The translations under genes and the position numbers were made by a program. From Alcanivorax sediminis (lineage in GTDB: Bacteria > Pseudomonadota > Gammaproteobacteria > Pseudomonadales > Alcanivoracaceae), in NCBI RefSeq assembly GCF_009601165.1, contig NZ_WIRE01000001.1, positions 1,984,001-2,048,000 of the forward strand: a stretch of DNA of 64,000 bases. The letters are read 5' to 3'. Positions 8,167-16,636 of the stretch are shown here, piece by piece. Below the pieces are notes generated by a model. It searched no databases. It was not told where the DNA came from and saw only the letters and a list, made by a program, of their open reading frames with translations. The first letter of the stretch is position 1; each line of letters opens with the position of its first letter.

Positions 8167-8634
8167 ATGTTAGGCGTCGTTCAGGCAGATGCGGACCAGA
8201 TCAAGCAGTGGTTGCAGCAGGCCAATATTCAGCATTACATCTGTGAGCATTGTCACGGCTTGCACCTGTCTGAGTTACAGGGGCGCGAGGGCGTGGTCGA
8301 TTCCCGGTTGTTTGTGGAAGAGGATGGCGTTCTGCTGACCACCGAGCTGGAAGTGCGGCCAGCAGCCTTGTTCGCTGTTCAGGCTGAACTCAGTCGTCTC
8401 AATATGGCCTTTCCGTCGGTGAAGCTTTTCCTCGATGTGAATGATGACTCCTTACCGCGTCTGGTGGCCTGCGATTTGTTACTGGGGCGGCGCGGAATCA
8501 CGTTTGACCAGTTTATTTATTTCGTCCAGGCGACGGTGGATGCCACCCTGCAGCTGATGGACGAATGCCAGGATTACAACTGGCTGATCTGGCCGGATGA
8601 ATTTGATAACGGTCATGCTGAGGCACTCCACTGA
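8167..8634 (+). CDS. YbjN domain-containing protein
   Basis: A 155-residue soluble protein starting at the ATG preceded by GGAGAA (8158-8163). Residues ~50-140 follow the YbjN/type III secretion chaperone-like fold: an LTTELEVRPAAL strand, then short helices, a LFLDVNDDSLPRLVACDLL strand-turn segment and a long amphipathic helix TFDQFIYFVQATVDATLQLMDEC. The N-terminal part contains a CEHCHGLH segment that could bind a metal. YbjN relatives are linked to stress and motility regulation in enterobacteria, but no function can be assigned here. The oxygenase gene starts one base after its stop. Confidence 0.72.
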   Translation: MLGVVQADADQIKQWLQQANIQHYICEHCHGLHLSELQGREGVVDSRLFVEEDGVLLTTELEVRPAALFAVQAELSRLNMAFPSVKLFLDVNDDSLPRLVACDLLLGRRGITFDQFIYFVQATVDATLQLMDECQDYNWLIWPDEFDNGHAEALH

Positions 8635-8635
8635 G

Positions 8636-9301
8636 ATGCATGACAATGCGGATCTGGTTGGCGGGGTAGGCGGTAGTCATCTGGATGGGCTCATAGAGGG
8701 CCTGGTTCGTGATGGCTTTGCGGTGGCTCCGGGGTTTGCGCCGATTTCATTGGTAAGAGCCTTGCGCAAGGAAGCCAGTGAGCGGGATGCGCTCGGTGAA
8801 TTCAAACTGGCGGGGATCGGTCGGCGTCAGGATTTTCAGAAAGATACCCGTGTGCGCAGTGACCGTACCTGCTGGCTGAAGGCCGAGACTCTGGCCCAGT
8901 GCCAGTGGCTGGAGTACATGGAATCATTGCGTCTGGCCGTCAACCAATCCCTGTTTATGGGCCTGTTCGAGCTGGAATCCCATTTTGCCATCTACGGCCC
9001 CGGCGATTATTACCAACGCCACCTGGATGCCTTTAATGGTAACAATGGCCGTTTGCTGTCCGTGGTGCTGTACCTCAACGAAGGATGGCAAAGTGACTGG
9101 GGTGGCCGATTGCGTGTCTGGCCGAACCCGGATGCCAGTAGCGTTGCCACCGAAGTGGAACCCCGTGCCGGCACACTGGTGGCCTTTCTCAGCGAGAAAA
9201 TTCCCCACGAAGTCTTGGCAGCCACCCACGAACGCTACAGTATTGCGGGATGGTTCCGATGCAACAACACTACCGCCGACTGGCTCGATCCGCCACGCTG
9301 A
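8636..9301 (+). CDS. 2-oxoglutarate/Fe(II)-dependent oxygenase, prolyl-4-hydroxylase type
   Basis: A 221-residue protein with the complete iron/cosubstrate triad of the 2OG-Fe(II) superfamily: H129 and D131 (YYQRHLDAF), H191 (IPHEVL) and the 2OG-binding R200 (HERYSIAGWFR). The jelly-roll core and spacing resemble PiuC/P4H-like bacterial hydroxylases. There is no signal peptide, so it acts in the cytoplasm, on a protein or small molecule that cannot be read from sequence. The ATG at 8636 is taken as the start because it directly follows the YbjN stop; an ATG at 8597 lies inside that gene. Its 3' end overlaps the glycine-rich secreted protein gene by about 50 bases. Confidence 0.88.
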   Translation: MHDNADLVGGVGGSHLDGLIEGLVRDGFAVAPGFAPISLVRALRKEASERDALGEFKLAGIGRRQDFQKDTRVRSDRTCWLKAETLAQCQWLEYMESLRLAVNQSLFMGLFELESHFAIYGPGDYYQRHLDAFNGNNGRLLSVVLYLNEGWQSDWGGRLRVWPNPDASSVATEVEPRAGTLVAFLSEKIPHEVLAATHERYSIAGWFRCNNTTADWLDPPR

Positions 9302-11304
9302 TACTCGCTGTCCTGCTGCTTGCGGGACCGGCTGTGGCGCAGCTGTGCGCTGAGCCCGGTCGGGACGGTTCAGATCCTGTGGGTGAGGTGGTCAATACCT
9401 ACTTCACCGGTCCTGACTCCCAGATCCTCACTGCGGGTACCCGCACCCTCGTGCTCAGCCGTGCTCGCGGCGCTTCGCCACTGCTGGCCGGTGACCTTGG
9501 CCTGCTGATGCAGGTGCAGGGCGCGACTATTCTTACCCGCAACGATGCTCGTTATGGCCAGTTGCAAGACCACAAGTTGCATGCCGAGTGGGTGCGCATC
9601 GAGCAGCTGGAAGGCAGTACCCTGAGGGTCCGCGCTGGCGGTAATGGCGGAGGGCTAATCTACAGCTATGTGAATCAACCAGCGGATGCCAAGCAGGGCC
9701 GGCTACGCTGGCAGCTGGTGCGGGTTCCCCAGTACGACAGCCTGTCGTTGCAGCATGATCTCAAGGCCTTGCCCTGGGATGGATTCACCGGTGGTGTGCT
9801 GGCGCTGGATGTGCGCCGCAAGCTGGCCTTGAACGGGCACCGGCTGAATGTCTCGGCGGCAGGCTTGCGTGGTGCCCCAGCACTGACACTGTTGGGGGCG
9901 CTGGGGAGTCCGGAAGACTGGCGTTACGCCAGCCCCGGTGCAGATGACCAGAAGGTGGCCTATGGCCATCATGGCAGCAAGGGGGAAGGTATTGCCGGCA
10001 CCCCGGTACTGTTACTGCCTGAAGAGGTCGGATATCCCACTGGTGACATGGCCCGGGGGGCGCCGGCTACGGCGGGCGGCGGAGGGAATGCGCTGGATCT
10101 GGCACACCGGGCATTGGCCAGCGGTGGCGGCGGCGGTAATGGTCGTGCCGGTCAGGATGGTTTGCCAGGCTCCGGCGGTGGCAAGGGGGGCGCCAAGGCC
10201 CCCATCGGGCTGGTGATGGGGAGTGGCGGCGGTGCAGCTGCCCGTAACCGTGGTGAAGGCGGGGACGGCGGTCATGGCGGTGGTGTCGCACTGGTTCGAA
10301 CCGCCGGATTGCTTGGGCCAGGGTCGCTTCATCTGCAGGGCGGCGATGGCGTAAAAGCAGTTAAGGCCGGAGGGGGTGGAGGCAGTGGTGGTACCCTCTG
10401 GCTGGATATGCCGCCGGGCTCCCTGTTGCCGGTCACACTCAACCTACAGGGCGGAAAGGGTGCGGCTGGAGGAGGCGCTGGCGGTGCTGGACAGCGTTTG
10501 ATGTCCGCCCCCCAGCCATGGCCCAGCTTCGACCTTTTCTCTTTGAGTGGCGCGCAAGGGGGTTATCAGTGTCGGCCTGCCGGGCACTGGGTGTCAGGTG
10601 TGGTGTTTGAAGACAACGGTGGTGGCGATCCCGCCGCAGCGTTCAATGGCATGCAGGATGAAGGGGAGCGGGCACTGTCAGGTGTGGCGTTTGTTCTGCT
10701 GGACAGCAAGGGGCCAAAGCAGGATGTGGTCAGTGGTGAGTCCGGGGGGATCAGCCTGCGGTTGTCGGAAGCGCAGAGCCAGGGCCAGGCCATGTCACTG
10801 ACTGTCATGTTGCCGCAAGACCTGCTGCTTGCTGTTGTCCCGGATATTCAAGGTGTAAAGGGGCGCAGACAGGGAAGGCAAGTCAGCTGGCCGCTCATGG
10901 CCTCGCCGGATCGTCATTCCGGGCCGTTGAATCTTGGGCTGTTGACGCTGCCAACCTGGCAGGCGCCACCCACACAGCGTGTTGAGGCGGGGGGCAAGGC
11001 GGTGGTGACATTCCGCTACCGCGCGACCCTGACAGGCGAAGTGCAGTTCAACAGTGACAGCAAAGCGGTCAGCGGCTTGTTGATGGACCGAGCCTGTTCC
11101 GGCAACAGCGAGCGCTGGAACAGTGGCAGTAGCCCGCGTTGGGCGGTCAAGGCCGGAGAGGAATTGTGCGTGCGTGTGCCGGTGGCGGTGTCCGATCAGC
11201 CGCAGAGCGTTGCTGTTACTGCCATGACTTATCCCTCGCGTGCTCCCTCCGGTTTTCAGTTGCCGGTTCAGCAAGCAGAGACCCGTTTGACGATTACCCC
11301 CTGA
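9250..11304 (+). CDS. Secreted glycine-rich protein (684 aa)
   Basis: Residues ~10-30 form a signal peptide (hydrophobic LILAVLLLAG, then AVA-Q cleavage site), so the product is exported. Residues ~35-250 are strand-rich. Residues ~270-415 are very glycine-rich with clustered GGGG and GGxGG runs (GGGGGNG, GGGKGG, GEGGDGGHGGG), like the low-complexity glycine domain of some adhesins and outer-membrane or matrix proteins. Residues ~440-684 include a VFEDNGGGDPAAAFNGMQDEGE segment resembling the calcium-binding SdrD B-like repeat, then more beta domains. No anchor motif is visible. The start is at 9250 or 9259, inside the oxygenase gene, implying coupled translation. Family unknown to me; a surface or matrix role is inferred. 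Confidence 0.72.
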   Translation: MVPMQQHYRRLARSATLILAVLLLAGPAVAQLCAEPGRDGSDPVGEVVNTYFTGPDSQILTAGTRTLVLSRARGASPLLAGDLGLLMQVQGATILTRNDARYGQLQDHKLHAEWVRIEQLEGSTLRVRAGGNGGGLIYSYVNQPADAKQGRLRWQLVRVPQYDSLSLQHDLKALPWDGFTGGVLALDVRRKLALNGHRLNVSAAGLRGAPALTLLGALGSPEDWRYASPGADDQKVAYGHHGSKGEGIAGTPVLLLPEEVGYPTGDMARGAPATAGGGGNALDLAHRALASGGGGGNGRAGQDGLPGSGGGKGGAKAPIGLVMGSGGGAAARNRGEGGDGGHGGGVALVRTAGLLGPGSLHLQGGDGVKAVKAGGGGGSGGTLWLDMPPGSLLPVTLNLQGGKGAAGGGAGGAGQRLMSAPQPWPSFDLFSLSGAQGGYQCRPAGHWVSGVVFEDNGGGDPAAAFNGMQDEGERALSGVAFVLLDSKGPKQDVVSGESGGISLRLSEAQSQGQAMSLTVMLPQDLLLAVVPDIQGVKGRRQGRQVSWPLMASPDRHSGPLNLGLLTLPTWQAPPTQRVEAGGKAVVTFRYRATLTGEVQFNSDSKAVSGLLMDRACSGNSERWNSGSSPRWAVKAGEELCVRVPVAVSDQPQSVAVTAMTYPSRAPSGFQLPVQQAETRLTITP

Positions 11305-11307
11305 GCC

Positions 11308-11333
11308 CTTGAAATGTTTTTCCCCATCCCCAT
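11308..11333 (+). promoter_or_regulatory. Sigma-32-type heat-shock promoter of the hsp20 gene
   Basis: CTTGAAA (11308-11314) and CCCCAT (11328-11333) are separated by 13 bases, matching the RpoH consensus in both boxes and spacing. Transcription would start near 11340, giving a leader of about 125 bases before the hsp20 start codon. Confidence 0.72.
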
Positions 11334-11465
11334 TTCTGGTCATGTGACAAGACCGGTCTGAAGTGTTTTGCCCCGGGCAGATGCTTCCTGTCACGCCAAT
11401 CTGATTATTAAACATGATGCAGTGGATGCCTGCGGGGTCTGCTGTGGATGATGAGGATTAGTGTG

Positions 11466-11915
11466 ATGAATACAGGTTTCTCTCTTGCGCCTCTGTTCCG
11501 CCATTCGGTGGGATTTGACCGTTTCGATGAACTGTTGGATGCAGCGTTGCGTGCTGATCAATCCAGTGGCTACCCCCCATACGACATCATTCGCGAAAGT
11601 GATGGCCGCTACCGCATTGTGATGGCGGTGGCCGGGTTCCGCCGCAGCGATATCGAGATCACCGTGCAGGAAAACGAGCTGCGCATCCGTGGTGGCTTGG
11701 CTGCCCAAGGTGAAGACGATCGCACCTGGCTACACCGGGGCATTGCCCGCCGTGCTTTCGAGCGAACGTTCAAGCTCGCAGACCATGTAGAAGTCGATTC
11801 TGCAGGTATGGAAGATGGCTTGCTGACGGTAACCCTGAACCGGGTTGTTCCGGAGGAAAAAAAGCCCCGTATCATCCCCGTTGATGGCGACGTCACCCCT
11901 ACAAAAAGCAATTAA
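11466..11915 (+). CDS. Small heat-shock protein, Hsp20/IbpA family
   Basis: A 149-residue ATP-independent holdase with an alpha-crystallin domain at about residues 35-130. The N-terminus NTGFSLAPLFRHSVGFDRFDELL follows the IbpA pattern, and YDIIRESDGRYRIVMAVAGF, ELRIRGG, AFERTFKLADHV and DGLLTVTLNR mark the domain strands. The ATG at 11466 is preferred over 11448 because GAGGA lies 8 bases upstream of it. A sigma-32-like promoter and a long leader precede the gene and a strong terminator follows it, so it is a single-gene heat-shock unit that binds unfolding proteins for later DnaK/ClpB refolding. Confidence 0.95.
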   Translation: MNTGFSLAPLFRHSVGFDRFDELLDAALRADQSSGYPPYDIIRESDGRYRIVMAVAGFRRSDIEITVQENELRIRGGLAAQGEDDRTWLHRGIARRAFERTFKLADHVEVDSAGMEDGLLTVTLNRVVPEEKKPRIIPVDGDVTPTKSN

Positions 11916-11952
11916 TTGCTAACAGTTTGTGACGCAAATTTTGTGACACAGT

Positions 11953-11977
11953 AAAGGGGTCGAGCAGACCCCTTTTT
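11953..11977 (+). terminator. Rho-independent terminator of hsp20
   Basis: Stem AAAGGGGTC (11953-11961) with GACCCCTTT (11967-11975), a 5-base loop, and a T-run at 11973-11977. Confidence 0.85.
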
Positions 11978-12121
11978 GCTAATTTGAAATGGCAAGTGTG
12001 GAAAATCAGCTCGCCCGGCAGGTCTGCCAGACCAGCTGAACAACCGCGACGAGCATCGTCTCGCGCCCTGATCAGGAAGATCGGGACCGACACCATTGTC
12101 AGCCATAGGGAGCGGCAAGCA

Positions 12122-12640
12122 ATGAAACGTATCTATTATTTCACTAAATCTCTTGCCTCGGTGAGAGGGATCACCACTGAGCTTCAACAGGTCGGTATCG
12201 GTGAGAATCATCTCCATGTGATGGGAAATGACACCATGGCGATTGCCCAGGCTCATGTGCACGGCACTACTCCCTGGGAAGAGACCGATATCATGCATTC
12301 CGGCTTTGTTGGTGCACTGACAGGTATGGGGATCGGGCTGTTGTCCGGTTTCCTGCTGGCCGGCATGGATCCCTGGGGCTTACAGCTGGATAGTGGCGCC
12401 ATTATTGGGGCGACTCTCTTCGGCACCTGCTTTGGCGCCTGGGTGGGTGGCCTGCGCGGTGTGTCCAGCCAGAATCATCATCTTACGCCTTACATGGACA
12501 GAGTGATGGAGGGCGACTACCTGATGATGGTGGACGCCGACGATGATGCCCAAGCCGGCAAGATCGAGAAAGTCATGGCGGGCCATCGTCATGAGGCTGA
12601 AGAAGCAGGTCGCGAAGAGCATTTCCACCCGTTCGACTGA
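12122..12640 (+). CDS. Small inner-membrane protein with glycine-zipper helices, unknown function
   Basis: A 172-residue protein starting at ATG 12122, preceded by GGGAG (12108-12112). The N-terminal ~55 residues are soluble (KRIYYFTKSLASVRGITTELQQVGI) and resemble the short domain of stress-associated general stress protein 17M-like sequences. Two glycine-rich transmembrane segments follow (FVGALTGMGIGLLSGFLLAG and GAIIGATLFGTCFGAWVGG). The C-terminus is acidic and histidine-rich (ADDDAQAGKIEKVMAGHRHEAE, ending HFHPFD), which might bind metal. It lies behind the hsp20 terminator and so has its own promoter. The function is not known. Confidence 0.75.
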   Translation: MKRIYYFTKSLASVRGITTELQQVGIGENHLHVMGNDTMAIAQAHVHGTTPWEETDIMHSGFVGALTGMGIGLLSGFLLAGMDPWGLQLDSGAIIGATLFGTCFGAWVGGLRGVSSQNHHLTPYMDRVMEGDYLMMVDADDDAQAGKIEKVMAGHRHEAEEAGREEHFHPFD

Positions 12641-12706
12641 ACGTTGGCTAGGGCGATATGTCGGTTATGCGACATCAACGCCCTGTCACGCCCTACGCCG
12701 GATATT

Positions 12707-12728
12707 GCGCCCGGTAAGCGCCGGGCGC
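12707..12728 (-). terminator. Hairpin downstream of the GAPDH gene
   Basis: An 8-bp GC stem (GCGCCCGG at 12707-12714, CCGGGCGC at 12721-12728) with a 6-base loop, beginning 6 bases beyond the minus-strand GAPDH stop. No T-run, so it may act as a 3' stabiliser as well as a terminator. Confidence 0.5.
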
Positions 12729-12734
12729 TGGAGG

Positions 12735-13757
12735 TCAGCGACTGACCTTCATCCAGTGCGCGGCCACATCCAGCATCCTCTGGCTGAATCCCCATTCATT
12801 GTCATACCAGGCCAGCAGCTTGGTTTGCTGGCCAATCTGCCGTGTGTGATTGGTATCGACAATGCAGGAGAATGGCTGGTGATTGAAGTCTCCGGACACC
12901 AGTGGAATGTGGTTGATGGCCATAACGCCTTGCAGTTGGCCGTGGGCGGCATTACTGAGTGCTTCATGGATCTCTTCCACACTGGCCGGCTTGTCCAGCA
13001 GCACGGTCAGATCGGTTAGCGATACGTTCAATGTGGGCACCCGCACGGCCAAGCCATCCAGCCGGCCGGCCAGGTGGGGCAACACCTTGCCCACAGCCTT
13101 GGCAGCCCCGGTGCTGGTGGGAATCATGTTGACCGCTGCAGCTCGGGCGCGAAGCAGGTCGCCATGGGCCTTGTCGACCAGGTTCTGGTCGTTGGTATAG
13201 CTGTGGATGGTGGTCATCAGTCCCTGACGGACGGTGAAGGCCTGGTCGAGCACATCGACCAATGGCGCAAGGCAGTTAGTGGTGCAGGACGCGTTGGACA
13301 CAATTTGCTGATCTGCACTCAGGGCATCGTGATTGACCCCGTACACCACCATGGCGTCCGCATCCTCCACAGGGTAGCTGCACAACACACGCGGAGCGCC
13401 AGCCTGCAGATGATCCGCCAGGGCGGCTCGAGTCTTGAACTTGCCCGCGCACTCAATCACCAGATCCGGTTTCAGGCTGCGCCAGGGAAGCTCCGACAGC
13501 TCTCGATGGGATGAGCAGGGGATGCTCTGACCATCAATTTCCATATAGCCATTGTCGTAATGGACCGAATGTTCCCAGCGACCGTGGGTGCTGTCGAAGG
13601 CCAGCAAGTGCGCCAGCACTTCAAAATCGGCCAGGTCATTGATGCCAACCAGCGTGAAATGCTTGCCGGCAGGGTGGTCGTGCAGGGCGCGAACAATACA
13701 GCGCCCTATGCGGCCGAAGCCGTTGATGGCAATGCGAATTTTTCCGTTCTCAGCCAT
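12735..13757 (-). CDS. Glyceraldehyde-3-phosphate dehydrogenase (type I, Epd-like features)
   Basis: A 340-residue NAD(P)-dependent dehydrogenase. The Rossmann motif INGFGRIGR is at residues 11-19 and the catalytic cysteine is C158 in SNASCTTNC; the SYTNDQ, STGAAKAV and WYDNEWGFS blocks are present. Some segments (VVYGVNHD, LVSGDFNHQPFS) are closer to erythrose-4-phosphate dehydrogenase than to standard GAPDH, so either glycolytic/gluconeogenic GAPDH or E4P dehydrogenase activity is possible. The SYTNDQ and STGAAKAV blocks favour GAPDH. The start at 13757 gives the family N-terminus; the frame extends to 13868 but that extension is atypical. It is divergent from the SRP RNA gene. Confidence 0.9.
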   Translation of the reverse strand: MAENGKIRIAINGFGRIGRCIVRALHDHPAGKHFTLVGINDLADFEVLAHLLAFDSTHGRWEHSVHYDNGYMEIDGQSIPCSSHRELSELPWRSLKPDLVIECAGKFKTRAALADHLQAGAPRVLCSYPVEDADAMVVYGVNHDALSADQQIVSNASCTTNCLAPLVDVLDQAFTVRQGLMTTIHSYTNDQNLVDKAHGDLLRARAAAVNMIPTSTGAAKAVGKVLPHLAGRLDGLAVRVPTLNVSLTDLTVLLDKPASVEEIHEALSNAAHGQLQGVMAINHIPLVSGDFNHQPFSCIVDTNHTRQIGQQTKLLAWYDNEWGFSQRMLDVAAHWMKVSR

Positions 13758-13840
13758 GGTGCAGTCTCCTTCCACCCCATGACTTGAGTGTAAACCTGTA
13801 CGGCAGTTGATCAAGCTTTGTTCAGACAGACGGCAGCGTC

Positions 13841-13874
13841 TTGCAAAGCATTGGCGCATTGCGCACAATGCGCC
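13841..13874 (+). promoter_or_regulatory. Candidate ffs promoter overlapped by a 22-bp palindrome
   Basis: TTGCAA (13841-13846) and CACAAT (13864-13869) form a -35/-10 pair with a 17-base spacer, 40 bases before the mature SRP RNA end. A perfect 9-bp inverted repeat (GGCGCATTG at 13853-13861, CAATGCGCC at 13866-13874) covers the -10 region and could be an operator. Both calls are pattern-based. Confidence 0.45.
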
Positions 13875-13908
13875 CTCGCTTCGTGGCCGTCTGGCCCGTG
13901 CGCGTTAT

Positions 13909-14018
<110 letters not shown>

Positions 14019-14336
14019 TCCAAATTCCTGCCTCAAGTATCCTGCTTCACATAACACGCCAAGAACTGCCGCCTACTGAGTTGTCTCGCTGTTGGTGTGG
14101 AGAGCGTTGCATCTTTCGGTGCTCCAACCCTATGTTTGCGTATTCTGGCAAATTACCATTCCGCTGGCGCAGCGGTGGTACCGGGTCGCGCAACCGCGAT
14201 AGATGGGCGGCTATTCTCTGTTTCCAGAATCCCATAACCTGCTTCCTGCACTGTCCTCCCTTCGGGAACTTCGTTAGCATAAGCGACTGAATTTCAATTC
14301 CTTTGTCTTGGTGGCCGAAAAAGCTGCTGGAGTGCT
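14019..14336. other. Intergenic stretch between SRP RNA and dnaX
   Basis: No coding frame with family resemblance was found. There is a 6-bp hairpin at 14161-14175 (CCGCTG/CAGCGG), too short and without a T-run to be a terminator. The dnaX promoter must lie here but no convincing -35/-10 pair stands out. Confidence 0.5.
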
Positions 14337-16241
14337 ATGAGTTATCAGGTTCTTGCCCGGAAATACCGCCCCCGTACCTTTGATGAACTGGTCGGGCAGG
14401 AGCACGTCTCGCGGGCACTGATGCACGCGCTGGATCAGGATCGCCTGCACCACGCCTACCTGTTTACCGGTACCCGCGGGGTGGGCAAGACCACCATTGC
14501 ACGAATCTTGTCCCGCTGCCTGAACTGCGAGCAGGGCGTCAGTGCCCGGCCCTGTGGCGTATGCCCGACTTGTCAGGAAATCAACGAAGGGCGCTTCGTG
14601 GACCTGATCGAGGTGGATGCGGCCAGCCGCACCAAGGTGGAAGATACCCGCGAGCTGCTCGACAACGTCCAGTACGCGCCGACACGGGGGCGCTACAAGG
14701 TGTACCTGATTGATGAGGTGCACATGCTTTCGGCGCATTCTTTCAATGCGCTGCTGAAAACGCTGGAAGAGCCGCCGCCCCACGTGAAGTTCCTGCTGGC
14801 GACCACTGATCCGCAAAAGCTGCCGGTGACGGTGCTGTCCCGCTGTCTGCAGTTCAGCCTCAAGGCGTTGCCACCGGAGCAGATTGCAGGTCATCTCAAG
14901 ACGCTGCTCGACAAGGAAATGATCCGTTACGATGAGCCTGCCCTGCTGGCCCTTGGCAAGGCGGCGCAAGGTTCCATGCGTGATGCGCTCAGCCTGACGG
15001 ACCAGGCCATTTCGTTCGGTGGTGAGCAGCTAGGCAGCGAGGCCGTGAATGCCATGCTGGGCACCGTGGATCGCAACCATGTGCTGACTCTGCTGGTGGC
15101 GCTGGCGGAGCAAGAGCCTGCGGGTGTGCTCAAGGCGCTGGCTGGGGTGTGTGAACACAGCCCCGGTGAACTGGCGCTGCTGGACGAGCTGATCAGCCAG
15201 TTGCACCAGATTGCAGTATGCCAGGCCGTTCCCGGTGCGGCGGATGACACCCTGACCCAACTGGCCGCCGCCCTCACCGCTGAGCAGATACAACTTTATT
15301 ATGATGTGGCCTTGCGTGGCCGCCGGGATCTGCAGGATGCCCCGGATACCCGGGCAGCGCTGGAAATGTTGTTGCTGCGGATGGTGCTGTTTACTCCGAA
15401 AGGTGTACTGCCCGCCCAGGGGGGCGGTGCTGCCCCGGTAAAAAAGCCTGAATCGCAGGCACCGTCAGCCCCGGCTGACGGATTGCCTGACTTGCGTGCG
15501 CTGCTGGAGACGCCCAAGCCTGCGGTAGCGGCCCAGTCGCCTGCCCCAGTGGCAACGCCCGCCGCGGCACAACAGCCTGAGCCACAGCCACAGGCCGTTT
15601 CAACCGCTACCGCGAGCCATTCATCCCCTGGGGACGACACTCCACCGTGGGAAGAGGATGTGCCGCCCTGGGAAGATGCGCCGTCCGTTCAGGCCTCATC
15701 GCCAGAGCGGGAGCCGCCGGCTGACCGACAAGAGCCAGAAGGGCAGACCCGGACCGCACCGCCAGTGACCCAGACGGCGGAGCCCGCAGCGCCGGCTCAA
15801 GAGCCTGAGGCTCCGTTGGCGCCCCTGCCGGAGCCCACCAATGAAGCCGAAGTGGCCACCTGGTGGGCAGCGTTGTTGCTGCGGCTCGACCTTGACGGCA
15901 CTGTGCGCAATATCGCTCGTAATGCGGTATTGGTGAGCCGTGAACAACATATCTGGACACTTCGTATCAGCACCGGTCACCAGGTTCTGGTAAACCGCGA
16001 ACGCCTGGATGAACTCTCCGCCGCCCTTGAAAATTACTTCCAGCGCCGCATCCAGGTGCAAGTGGAGTACGAGCAGCGGGCCGGGGATACCCCCGAATTG
16101 ATGGCCGAGGCCAGACGTCAGGCAATCCTGGCCGATGCAATTCACACCCTTCATCAGGATGCCGTCGTGCAGCAGTTGGTGGGCCGGTTCGACGGACGCC
16201 TGGACGAAGAGAGTGTTGCCCCGAAAGAGACAGTGGAATAG
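14337..16241 (+). CDS. dnaX: DNA polymerase III subunits tau (and gamma)
   Basis: The clamp-loader ATPase, 634 residues (E. coli tau is 643). The AAA+ core has Walker A GTRGVGKT at residues 45-52, the zinc-binding cysteines C64, C73, C76 and C79, Walker B with DEVHML, and the SRC sensor-arginine segment (VLSRCLQF). Residues ~220-368 form the oligomerisation domain. A Pro/Ala-rich linker (~375-500) leads to the tau-specific domains that bind DnaB and the polymerase alpha subunit. An A AAA AAG heptamer in frame at 15440-15446, with a stem-loop behind it, would produce a 371-residue gamma ending at the TGA at 15449, right after the oligomerisation domain. A CTGGAG site precedes the ATG; ybaB and recR follow. 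Confidence 0.96.
   Translation: MSYQVLARKYRPRTFDELVGQEHVSRALMHALDQDRLHHAYLFTGTRGVGKTTIARILSRCLNCEQGVSARPCGVCPTCQEINEGRFVDLIEVDAASRTKVEDTRELLDNVQYAPTRGRYKVYLIDEVHMLSAHSFNALLKTLEEPPPHVKFLLATTDPQKLPVTVLSRCLQFSLKALPPEQIAGHLKTLLDKEMIRYDEPALLALGKAAQGSMRDALSLTDQAISFGGEQLGSEAVNAMLGTVDRNHVLTLLVALAEQEPAGVLKALAGVCEHSPGELALLDELISQLHQIAVCQAVPGAADDTLTQLAAALTAEQIQLYYDVALRGRRDLQDAPDTRAALEMLLLRMVLFTPKGVLPAQGGGAAPVKKPESQAPSAPADGLPDLRALLETPKPAVAAQSPAPVATPAAAQQPEPQPQAVSTATASHSSPGDDTPPWEEDVPPWEDAPSVQASSPEREPPADRQEPEGQTRTAPPVTQTAEPAAPAQEPEAPLAPLPEPTNEAEVATWWAALLLRLDLDGTVRNIARNAVLVSREQHIWTLRISTGHQVLVNRERLDELSAALENYFQRRIQVQVEYEQRAGDTPELMAEARRQAILADAIHTLHQDAVVQQLVGRFDGRLDEESVAPKETVE
15440..15489 (+). promoter_or_regulatory. 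Programmed -1 ribosomal frameshift signal in dnaX
   Basis: The slippery heptamer A AAA AAG is at 15440-15446 in the dnaX frame (V368 K369 K370). In the -1 frame the next codons are GCC TGA (15446-15451), so shifted ribosomes stop at once. A stem of 6+9 bp (15456-15470 with 15473-15489, 2-base bulge) begins 9 bases after the heptamer. A purine-rich AGGGGGG lies 15 bases upstream at 15418-15424. This matches the E. coli dnaX design. Confidence 0.8.
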
Positions 16242-16309
16242 CACGCTGGATGCCTGAGGCCTGTTACTGTTGGGCATCAGGCGTCAGGTGCAAAATTCTG
16301 GAGAATGAC

Positions 16310-16627
16310 ATGGACTTTGATATCAACTCTCTCATGCAGCAGGCGCAGGCCATGCAAGAGAAGATGAAGAAAATGCAGGACGAGGCCGCCAATGCGGAAG
16401 TGACCGGTGAAGCCGGTGCCGGTCTGGTCAAGGTGGTCATGAATGGTCGCCATGACGTGAAATCCGTCAACGTGGATGCCTCGCTGATGAGCGAAGACAA
16501 AGAGTTGCTGGAGGACCTGTTAGCCGCCGCCGTCAACGATGCGGTACGCCGGGTGGAAAAACAGCAGCAGGACAACATGCAGAATATGGCCGGTGATTTC
16601 CCGTTCCCGCCAGGTTTCAAACTCTAG
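16310..16627 (+). CDS. ybaB: YbaB/EbfC nucleoid-associated protein
   Basis: A 105-residue protein of the YbaB/EbfC family, dimeric DNA-binding proteins that associate with the nucleoid. It has the N-terminal amphipathic helix [15 protein letters not shown], the central [19 protein letters not shown] strands and the C-terminal helix [18 protein letters not shown], full length for the family. TGGAGAA precedes the ATG. The dnaX-ybaB-recR order is conserved widely in gammaproteobacteria and supports a link to recombination and replication. Confidence 0.95.
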   Translation: MDFDINSLMQQAQAMQEKMKKMQDEAANAEVTGEAGAGLVKVVMNGRHDVKSVNVDASLMSEDKELLEDLLAAAVNDAVRRVEKQQQDNMQNMAGDFPFPPGFKL

Positions 16628-16636
16628 GATTCCTCA

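Noticed and set aside
10056..10490. Glycine-rich stretch as a PE_PGRS-like or frameshifted region
   Set aside because: The frame is continuous with a signal peptide and folded-looking domains on both sides, so the glycine-rich part is a real low-complexity domain.
12735..13868. Long N-terminal extension of GAPDH up to 13868
   Set aside because: The family N-terminus begins at 13757. The extension runs into the ffs promoter region.
16241..16309. Hairpin between dnaX and ybaB as a terminator
   Set aside because: The stem (GATGCCTGA with TCAGGCGTC) has a long loop and no T-run, and dnaX-ybaB-recR are expected to be co-transcribed.
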